From positions 1 through 11,099 of the forward strand of contig CALGHA010000023.1 in assembly GCA_937915835.1 (NCBI GenBank): a DNA stretch of 11,099 nt, given 5' to 3'. The notes under the pieces were generated by a model. That model saw nothing but the letters and a program-made list of their open reading frames with translations. It did not search any database and was not told the origin of the DNA. The first letter of the stretch is position 1, and every line of letters starts with the position of its first letter. Below are positions 6,005 to 11,099 of the stretch, piece after piece. Both the position numbers and the translations under genes were made by a program. Origin of the DNA: an uncultured Fretibacterium sp. Its GTDB lineage: Bacteria > Synergistota > Synergistia > Synergistales > Aminobacteriaceae.

Positions 6005-7799
6005 AGTCTGTATTCCTGAGATGAGCTTAAACAACCTCACATACTCATCTCCTGTGAATATTACTCCTGGAACTCGTGTAATCGTTGATGTTCGGAAAAG
6101 TTTACATGTCGGCTTCGTGCTTGGTGAGAGTGTCAGCGATTTCAATGGAAAAATTAAGCCTGTTGAGGGAATAATTGACGATGATGAGCCTTTTGTGCCG
6201 CCGGATATCTTGGATTTAGCAATTTGGTCCGGTAAAGTAAGCATGTGTGGAGCCGGTACCGTTTTGAAGTTAATTCTCCCTCATCAGGTTATAGGCAATG
6301 AAGAGTTCACGACGTTATTATCAAAATCAAACCAGAAATTTTTAGGCGGCTCTAATATACAGTGCGAATATTCATGCGAAGAAATTTCAAAAGTTCAAAG
6401 TGAGTTTCACGAGGTTAATAATTTCAGCCCGTTTGATTTCGAGCGGGGTAATTTTTTCGTGAGTGAACTTGAGAAGCCCGAACGAACATTAATATTATTC
6501 CCCAATCATGCCTTAGCGAAAAATTTTTACTCGAATCTTCCGGAACATCTTCAACACGAAGCGTTATTATGGCCGGCCGTTAAAAGATGCTGGGAATGGC
6601 AGGATGTTTACAAAGGGAAATATCGTATCGTCATAGCTTCACCGTCTGGAATATTTGCGCCTTTATCGCCTCAAAAAATTATCGTCGAGGATGAAGCAAG
6701 CCAGTCATATATACTCAAACATTCACCGAGAATTTCAGCACGAAGTTTAGCCGGAAGACGTGCTCAGTTTCTCAATGCCGAGTTAATCACAGCCGGAAGA
6801 ATGCCATCACTCAAGACTTTTGTACGAGCAAAGCCGGAGCAAAAAATTATTCCCGAGCGAAAAAATATAATCCTTGTCGACATTAAATATTCACGCAAAG
6901 AAAAATTTGACGGCATCGATGGAAAAATCCCGTTAACGTTTTCACTCATCAAGCACACGCTGAAAACTCTTGCTCAAAAACGCAATGTCATCTGGATATT
7001 AAATCGAAAGGGTGAAAGCGCTGAGGTCTTCTGTGAGAAATGCGGACAAAGTATTAAATGCGGGAAATGCGGCGGAATTATGCGGGGCGAGACTGACGGG
7101 AAAATTTTATGCTGTAAATTTTGCGGTCATCTTCAGGAATTGCCGGAGGAATGCGATTTTTGCGGGCATAAATTCTTCAAGGGAAAACGTCCGGGAATTG
7201 AAGCTCTCTCTAAAGTTGTCTCACGTTACAGCAATGATTTTCACGTCTACGATGAAAGCTCGAAAGTTTCACAGATGAAGGGGCTTATTCTCTCAACTCA
7301 CAAGGGGCTTGAACTTTGCGAAAAAATTAATCCTGGTTTAGTTGCATGGCTTGATTTGGATTTAGACCTTTGGAGGCCGGAATATAATACGCGTTATAAC
7401 GTCTTTCGGATGCTTTATAACTCTTATTACATGGGACGTATGAAAAATTCTGACAGAAAAGTTTTAGTTCAAGCTCGACCATCTGGAATGAAGACAGCAA
7501 GTTTTCTTTCTCAGGGATGGCAGAAATTTTTTGAGGACGAACTCAAAGCCAGACGGGAATATTTATTGCCTCCATATGGCTATATCGTTGAGATTAAATG
7601 TGAAAGGGAAAATATTCGTGAAAAAATTCTTGATGACTTCATGAATGCCGGAATTTTCGTTATGGATCCTGGCGATAAGGAACTCCCGCTTTATGTCAAC
7701 ACTGTAACGCTTGAAGCCGTCAGAAAAGTTTTAGAGCCTTATATTTCGATACGTATAAATAGTAAAATATCCCCCAAAATTACAGTAAGGAGCGAATAA
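5976..7799 (+). CDS. priA: PriA-family primosomal protein with degenerate helicase motifs
   Basis: Replication-restart protein PriA normally binds stalled forks, unwinds the lagging arm and loads the primosome. This 607-aa version (usual about 720-800) keeps the PriA outline: an N-terminal DNA-binding region (about 8-105), zinc cysteines in four CxxC pairs (353/356, 362/365, 380/383, 393/396), and the C-terminal RREYLLPPYGYIVEI segment (527-540). The ATPase has decayed. There is no Walker A G-x4-GKT before TLILFPNHAL (171-180), motif II DEEH reads EDEA (238-241), GSATPS reads TAGRMPS (272-278), and the motif VI GRAGR region reads YYMGRMK (484-490). It is probably a helicase-dead, structural or loading factor; actinobacterial PriA is a known case of lost helicase motifs. 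ATG 5976 lies within coaBC, and starting later would remove the first conserved strand. queT follows with a 2-base gap. Confidence 0.85.
   Translation: MSGTILFRLEVCIPEMSLNNLTYSSPVNITPGTRVIVDVRKSLHVGFVLGESVSDFNGKIKPVEGIIDDDEPFVPPDILDLAIWSGKVSMCGAGTVLKLILPHQVIGNEEFTTLLSKSNQKFLGGSNIQCEYSCEEISKVQSEFHEVNNFSPFDFERGNFFVSELEKPERTLILFPNHALAKNFYSNLPEHLQHEALLWPAVKRCWEWQDVYKGKYRIVIASPSGIFAPLSPQKIIVEDEASQSYILKHSPRISARSLAGRRAQFLNAELITAGRMPSLKTFVRAKPEQKIIPERKNIILVDIKYSRKEKFDGIDGKIPLTFSLIKHTLKTLAQKRNVIWILNRKGESAEVFCEKCGQSIKCGKCGGIMRGETDGKILCCKFCGHLQELPEECDFCGHKFFKGKRPGIEALSKVVSRYSNDFHVYDESSKVSQMKGLILSTHKGLELCEKINPGLVAWLDLDLDLWRPEYNTRYNVFRMLYNSYYMGRMKNSDRKVLVQARPSGMKTASFLSQGWQKFFEDELKARREYLLPPYGYIVEIKCERENIREKILDDFMNAGIFVMDPGDKELPLYVNTVTLEAVRKVLEPYISIRINSKISPKITVRSE
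7787..7792 (+). promoter_or_regulatory. ribosome binding site that sets a non-canonical AUU start of queT
   Basis: AAGGAG lies within the last codons of priA and exactly 9 bases before ATT 7802, ideal spacing. Between the upstream in-frame stop (TAA 7763-7765) and 8018 the queT frame has no ATG, GTG or TTG. ATT 7808 would be 15 bases away and ATA 7796 only 3. The AUU at 7802 is therefore the best-supported start. Confidence 0.65.
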
Positions 7800-7801
7800 A
7801 A

Positions 7802-8269
7802 ATTACCATTTACACAAAAAAACTCGCGCGAGGAGCATTAATCGCAGCAATATACGCAGCTTTAACAATCGTACTTGCTCCAATTTCATACGGGCCAATT
7901 CAATTTAGAATTTCTGAGGCACTTACGCTTTTACCGTTTTATTTTCCTGAGGCAATCCCGGGATTATTCATCGGCTGTGTCTTCGCAAATTTCTTCGGAG
8001 GCTTCGGACTTGTCGATATGGTCTTCGGTTCACTTGCAACACTAATTGCGGCATTATTAACCCGTAAATCACAAAATATTTTCATCGCAGCTTTCTGGCC
8101 TGTAATCTCGAACGCGATAATAATTGGCTTGGAACTGTATTACTTAATCGAAGTCCCGTTGATCGCAACATGCCTTTACGTTGGACTTGGTGAGGCCGGA
8201 GCTTGTTATCTTGTCGGAGTTCCATTGATGAAAGTTCTTGAAAAGCGGGAAATTATTATTCATGAATAA
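7802..8269 (+). CDS. queT: QueT-family queuosine-precursor transporter, predicted AUU start
   Basis: Small membrane protein, 155 aa from ATT 7802, the normal length of QueT (COG4708). It is thought to be the substrate-binding S component of an ECF-type importer for a queuosine precursor (preQ0/preQ1). The family core is present: KKLARGALIAAIYAALT near the N-terminus, then APISYGPIQFRISEALTLLP, FYFPEAIPGLFIGCVFAN, a short loop to DMVFGSLATLIAALLTRK, and later IIIGLELYYLIEVPL and YVGLGEAGACYLVG. About five to six hydrophobic segments are visible. The first ordinary start codon, ATG 8018, falls after half of these conserved segments, so it cannot be the true start. AUU is known as a start for infC. 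No preQ1 riboswitch can fit, since the gene begins 2 bases after priA; it must be read from the upstream operon. A sequencing error at a lost ATG is the alternative. Confidence 0.85.
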   Translation: MTIYTKKLARGALIAAIYAALTIVLAPISYGPIQFRISEALTLLPFYFPEAIPGLFIGCVFANFFGGFGLVDMVFGSLATLIAALLTRKSQNIFIAAFWPVISNAIIIGLELYYLIEVPLIATCLYVGLGEAGACYLVGVPLMKVLEKREIIIHE

Positions 8270-8286
8270 TTTTTAGCAAGAGCGGG

Positions 8287-8308
8287 AAAATATAACGTGT
8301 TCTATTTT
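8287..8308. repeat. 22-bp imperfect palindrome, copy 2
   Basis: AAAATATAAC and GTTCTATTTT flank a GT centre; this matches copy 1 at 2109-2130 in 20 of 22 positions when both are read along the upstream gene. It begins 17 bases after the queT stop. It can fold as a short AT-rich hairpin followed by TTA, so it may act as a weak terminator, or be a binding site or dispersed repeat. Confidence 0.5.
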
Positions 8309-8361
8309 TATGACGAGAGAATTTTTTATTAATTAACGAGAAATAAATTAGCATGAATAAG

Positions 8362-8389
8362 TTCACAAGTCGGAAAAATTTTGTATAAT
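8362..8389 (+). promoter_or_regulatory. promoter of the ompH operon
   Basis: TTCACA (8362-8367), a 16-bp spacer and a perfect TATAAT (8384-8389) predict a start near 8396 and a leader of about 88 bases. The leader holds a tandem pair of TAGAATGC (8434-8449) and a possible small stem (AGCAT/ATGCT), then AGGAGG at 8466-8471. I recognise no riboswitch family in it. The rest of 8270-8361 is AT-rich with only the palindrome described separately. Confidence 0.65.
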
Positions 8390-8483
8390 AGCGCGGTTTG
8401 ATTTAGTCAACTTTACGTTTTCAGCATACAACGTAGAATGCTAGAATGCAGGATACATAGAAATTAGGAGGAAATTTTTTAGT

Positions 8484-8966
8484 ATGTCAACAAAAAAAGT
8501 ATTATTACTCATCATCACAGTCTCACTTATCGTAGCAAGTTTTGCCGTTTCAGCGTCAGCCGCCGCCAAAAAATCCACAGCATCAACAGCCTCCACCGCT
8601 GCTCCAGCATCAGCTGAATTTGTCGGGGTTGTCGATAGGGGAGAAATTCTCAATAATCATCCAGGACTTGCAAAAGCTCGTCAGCAGTTAGCGAATATTG
8701 CCCGTCAGAAAGAGAACGAAGCTAAAGCTGCCGCCGACAAAGAGACTGATACAGCGAAGAAGGCTCAAGCAGTCCAAGCCAAGAGAATGGAACTTGCTCA
8801 GGAAGAACAGAGATTAATGGCTCCGATTTATCGTGATTGTGAGCAGGCTGTTCGTGAAGTCGCCGTAAAAAGAAAATTGACGCTCGTGCTTGACAAGTTC
8901 GTAGTCTTAATTGGTGGAGTTGATATCACAGCAGATGTAATCCAGCAGTTATCACGGAAAAAATAA
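8484..8966 (+). CDS. OmpH/Skp-family periplasmic chaperone
   Basis: Exported coiled-coil chaperone that, in the family, holds unfolded outer-membrane proteins on their way to the Bam machinery. Residues 1-27 are a signal peptide ending in SASA-A, followed by a low-complexity Ala/Ser/Thr linker (to about 45). The OmpH domain starts at FVGVVDRGEILNNHPGLAKA, continues as a long charged helical stretch rich in Ala, Lys, Glu and Gln (about 65-125), and ends in the conserved strand LTLVLDKFVVLIGGVDITADV. At 160 aa it is normal for the family. AGGAGG (8466-8471) lies 12 bases before ATG 8484. It heads a three-gene unit of exported proteins rather than the bamA or lpxD neighbours common elsewhere. 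Its presence is the clearest sign of an outer membrane in this organism. The family call is firm; skp/ompH naming is by similarity of pattern only. Confidence 0.9.
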   Translation: MSTKKVLLLIITVSLIVASFAVSASAAAKKSTASTASTAAPASAEFVGVVDRGEILNNHPGLAKARQQLANIARQKENEAKAAADKETDTAKKAQAVQAKRMELAQEEQRLMAPIYRDCEQAVREVAVKRKLTLVLDKFVVLIGGVDITADVIQQLSRKK

Positions 8967-8977
8967 TTACACTAACA

Positions 8978-10171
8978 ATGCGTAAAATCTTTGCGTTACT
9001 CGTAATCTTTTTATGCGCAATTAACGTAAATCAAGCGTTCTGTGCCCAGCCTCATGATTGGGTATGGAACGTTTTAATTATACCGCCTTCAACAGGTTGG
9101 GAAGCAGAGCCGGGAAAATCAATCAGCACGGCTTTATCCTGGTGTGAACGTGAAATTTCAGAGAGCAGTTCAGGTATCGGCGGCCATGATATTAAGTTCG
9201 TTCGTCTCGATTTGCCTCAAAGCAGTGATAATTACGCCCGTGACATTGAGATTAACATTGATGAACATACTGCGGCAGTGATGAGTTTTGCGCTTGAGCC
9301 GGATGCTGATAGAATGTTCACTGCGAGATTGGCCGGAAGTAACGTTCCGTTGTTGATTGCTGGCGGTGAAAACGTCTTGATTGACCGTGCGGGACGGCCG
9401 ATTGCTAATATTTTTGCGCTTGATTTATATCGAGATTACAGATGTCCGGCTTTTGCTGAATATGCTAAGGCAATTTACGAAAAGAATAAACGAATTGCAT
9501 TAGCCGCGAGCCGTTTCACGGTAAATCAGGAGCGGGAAGCTAAGATATGTTATGCCATGCTCGACAACTTAGGATTTATGCCGATGCCTTACTGGACGGA
9601 CGCGTCAGTGCAGGATACTTATTACATGATGTCCGAAGAGATTGAAAGTTTCGAGGGTGAACAGGCCGGAGTTGTAATCTCTTTCATGGGAGGAATGGGA
9701 GCGCGTGAGATTTGGCGTAACTTTATGCGCATTAGAACCAGCTGGAGATTATGGAACTGCGCTGAACCCGACAGGACCTATTTATCATGCAGGGGAATGA
9801 TTTTTGCTGACCAGAATATTTTGCTCGCTTCAAAAGGGGGCTTTATCGAGACAAAGCGTTTACTCTGGAGAACTCGAGCGATGGCAATTAATGATACTCC
9901 TGCGGCGGGACGAGCGATTGCGTTATACGAATGGCTTAAACGGGCAATTGACATAATGCCTCAACCTGTAGATACTTTACCGAGAAATCAATTACTTAGA
10001 AATTTAGCGAATGTTAGAAATATTCCGTTTGGCAATCAAGTTTTGAATATCTCTCCTAATCTTCATAGGCCTGAAGCCCGAGATGTTTATATCGTTGAAG
10101 TTCGGGATCGTGAATACTCTGAAGTCGATTTAGTGAGAGTGAACGGACTTGTTTATATTCCTGCGTATTAA
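8978..10171 (+). CDS. type 1 periplasmic-binding-fold protein (LivJ-like), orphan
   Basis: 397-aa exported protein with a signal peptide at 1-23 (cleavage probably after FCA). The start of the mature part follows the branched-chain amino-acid receptor pattern: VLIIPPSTG (32-40), then a helix, then SSSGIGGHDIKFVRLD (63-78), equivalent to the family's AGGINGRKIELV. VPLLIAGG (123-130) and RIALAASRF (172-180) are typical Rossmann-like strands of the two lobes. The second half is less conserved and unusually rich in Trp and Arg. No transporter permease or ATPase is adjacent, so it may be a stand-alone receptor, or an envelope protein re-using this fold as LpoA does (speculative). There is no Shine-Dalgarno before ATG 8978; the ompH stop is 11 bases upstream, so translation is probably by coupling. 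No later methionine would preserve the signal peptide. Confidence 0.7.
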   Translation: MRKIFALLVIFLCAINVNQAFCAQPHDWVWNVLIIPPSTGWEAEPGKSISTALSWCEREISESSSGIGGHDIKFVRLDLPQSSDNYARDIEINIDEHTAAVMSFALEPDADRMFTARLAGSNVPLLIAGGENVLIDRAGRPIANIFALDLYRDYRCPAFAEYAKAIYEKNKRIALAASRFTVNQEREAKICYAMLDNLGFMPMPYWTDASVQDTYYMMSEEIESFEGEQAGVVISFMGGMGAREIWRNFMRIRTSWRLWNCAEPDRTYLSCRGMIFADQNILLASKGGFIETKRLLWRTRAMAINDTPAAGRAIALYEWLKRAIDIMPQPVDTLPRNQLLRNLANVRNIPFGNQVLNISPNLHRPEARDVYIVEVRDREYSEVDLVRVNGLVYIPAY

Positions 10172-10204
10172 ATATTAAAAAAATCAAGAAGGAGTGTTGA
10201 ATTT

Positions 10205-10996
10205 ATGAAAAAATTTGTATTATTTTCGCTGTTGATTGTCCTTGTGTATTCTTTTGCCGCTTATGCTGAGAATATCGGAGTGATTGCTAAGGCCGGAATT
10301 TCTGAGGAAGATTTTAACGCCGTCATAAAAAATTCTTGGAAATGGACGGTCCCGGAGTTTGCAGATAAATATCATTATTCTTATTATGATTCACTACTTT
10401 CAATGATGTTTGCTCTTAATCGTGGAGATATTTATGAAGTTGCAGTGCCTTGTTTCGTTGCTGATTATGTTGTTGCTTCAAATCCTGAGTTAAAAGTTTC
10501 GCGTGCTCTTCATACGGCAAGTAATTTTCTGGCTTTCGGTTTTCTTAATGATGACAAGGGCCGGGAACTTCAAGAAAAATTTAATTCTGTGCTCAGTGAG
10601 CTTAAATCCAACGGAAAACTTGACGTTTTATATCATGAATATATTAACTTGATGCAGTTCAAGAGCGTAGAATTTGAGAAATTTGACGGTGCCGAGACGA
10701 TTAAAGCCGCAATAACTGGAGATTTACCGCCTATTGATTTTATTGCTTCTGATGGAACGCCTCAAGGTTTTAATACTGCGTTACTTGCTGAAATCGGCCG
10801 TGCTTTAAAAGTGAATATTGAGCTTGTGGAAATTGACGCAATTGCTAGAACTCCAGCTTTAACTTCAGGACGCTGTGATACTGTGTTCTGGTTTATGGTT
10901 GAGAGTGAAAAATATGACATTAATGAAAATGTAATTTTGTCTGTGCCATATTACAGCTGGGATTTCTTTGTTGCTTTCAACAAGAGAGAGAAATAA
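10205..10996 (+). CDS. SBP_bac_3-type solute-binding protein with permuted lobes
   Basis: 263-aa exported protein; signal peptide 1-21 (AYA-E). The sequence fits amino-acid-type (SBP_bac_3) binding proteins, but in the reverse order. Residues about 55-150 match the second lobe and C-terminus of the family: SYYDSLLSMMFALNRGDI, then VADYVV, AFGFLNDDKGRELQEKFN and SELKSNGKLDVLYHEY. Residues about 158-258 match its first lobe: TIKAAITGDLPPIDFIASDG, then PQGFNTALLAEIGRALKVNIE, PALTSGRCDTVFW and SVPYYSWDFFVAF. A whole binding site could form from the permuted lobes or by pairing. I recall double-module SBP proteins from anaerobes with the FDGAxTIKxAxTGDLPPID junction, so this may be a recognised subfamily. 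AAGGAG (10189-10194) lies 10 bases before the ATG. It is third in the ompH unit, with no permease nearby. Its codons appear more T-ending than those of its neighbours. Confidence 0.75.
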   Translation: MKKFVLFSLLIVLVYSFAAYAENIGVIAKAGISEEDFNAVIKNSWKWTVPEFADKYHYSYYDSLLSMMFALNRGDIYEVAVPCFVADYVVASNPELKVSRALHTASNFLAFGFLNDDKGRELQEKFNSVLSELKSNGKLDVLYHEYINLMQFKSVEFEKFDGAETIKAAITGDLPPIDFIASDGTPQGFNTALLAEIGRALKVNIELVEIDAIARTPALTSGRCDTVFWFMVESEKYDINENVILSVPYYSWDFFVAFNKREK

Positions 10997-11014
10997 CAAC
11001 GTAAAAAAGATAAA

Positions 11015-11051
11015 GGGAGGGAGCTGAAAAAACTCTCTCCCAAATTTTTTT
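11015..11051. terminator. bidirectional intrinsic terminator
   Basis: GGGAGGGAG (11015-11023) pairs with CTCTCTCCC (11033-11041), nine pairs including one G-U, around a 9-base loop. On the plus strand seven T follow (11045-11051), ending the ompH unit 18 bases after its last stop. On the minus strand the stem is followed by a T-rich stretch, so it also serves the convergent gene ending at 11050. Confidence 0.85.
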
Positions 11052-11099
11052 ACTCGTCTTCGTCGTCCTCTTCGTCATCATTATAATTTTCATCAGGAC
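11050..11099 (-). CDS. C-terminal end of a protein with an acidic tail (partial)
   Basis: On the minus strand one frame reads PDENYNDDEEDDEDE and then TAA (11052-11050); the rest of the gene is beyond the right edge. The tail has 11 Asp/Glu in 15 residues. Acidic tails occur on many unrelated proteins, so no family can be named. The convergent terminator right after the stop supports a real gene end. The other two frames are less convincing: one has early stops and the other runs on through the terminator stem. Confidence 0.6.
   Translation of the reverse strand, partial: PDENYNDDEEDDEDE

Noticed and set aside
8018..8269. An 83-aa protein starting at ATG 8018
   Set aside because: Conserved QueT sequence continues in the same frame for over 200 bases upstream, so this ATG is internal.
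7800..8483. preQ1 riboswitch for queT
   Set aside because: queT begins 2 bases after priA, leaving no leader; the gap after it shows no preQ1 aptamer that I can recognise.
8441..8653. Minus-strand 70-aa ORF over the ompH signal peptide
   Set aside because: It is a mirror of the Ala/Ser-rich coding region, with no binding site or promoter.

Overview
The window looks like chromosome from a moderately AT-rich diderm bacterium, most likely a Synergistota member (inference). An OmpH/Skp chaperone implies an outer membrane. The rpoZ-coaBC-priA order is the one known from Firmicutes and Synergistota. The tail of secreted solute-binding proteins is also Synergistota-like. A diderm Firmicute (Negativicutes) is the main alternative. 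No rRNA, tRNA, CRISPR array, insertion sequence or integrase was seen, and no stretch over 300 bases lacks a gene.

Left part (1-3144, minus strand). A strong promoter at 25-53 fires out of the window. Next are a secreted protein of unknown family (78-632) and a two-ORF unit (837-2017). In that unit a 42-residue ORF precedes a 347-residue protein carrying a flagellin-like helical segment; the pair looks like one ancestral gene split by a frameshift. Its promoter has a run of eight C inside the spacer, a plausible slippage switch. A terminator separates it from a BASS-family sodium symporter (2148-3086).

Middle (3116-8269). Divergent promoters flank a 12-bp-stem hairpin whose loop contains a textbook G-quadruplex motif. 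Rightward lies a tightly packed six-gene run: terD, an AIM24/TIGR00266 gene, rpoZ (omega), coaBC (CoA synthesis), priA (replication restart) and queT (queuosine-precursor uptake). PriA has lost every recognisable helicase motif but keeps its zinc cysteines. queT has no ATG, GTG or TTG at its N-terminus and appears to start at AUU behind a well-placed Shine-Dalgarno sequence.

Right part (8362-11099). A new promoter drives three exported proteins: OmpH/Skp, a type 1 periplasmic-binding-fold protein, and a two-lobe SBP_bac_3 protein with its lobes in permuted order. No permease or ATPase accompanies them. A bidirectional terminator follows, then the acidic tail of a convergent gene running off the right edge.

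The middle cluster combines stress response, transcription, cofactor synthesis and replication restart, probably on one main transcript. The right cluster is an envelope/periplasm unit. Nothing resembles a defence island or complete mobile element; the unusual features are regulatory DNA, start-codon choice and protein degeneration or permutation.
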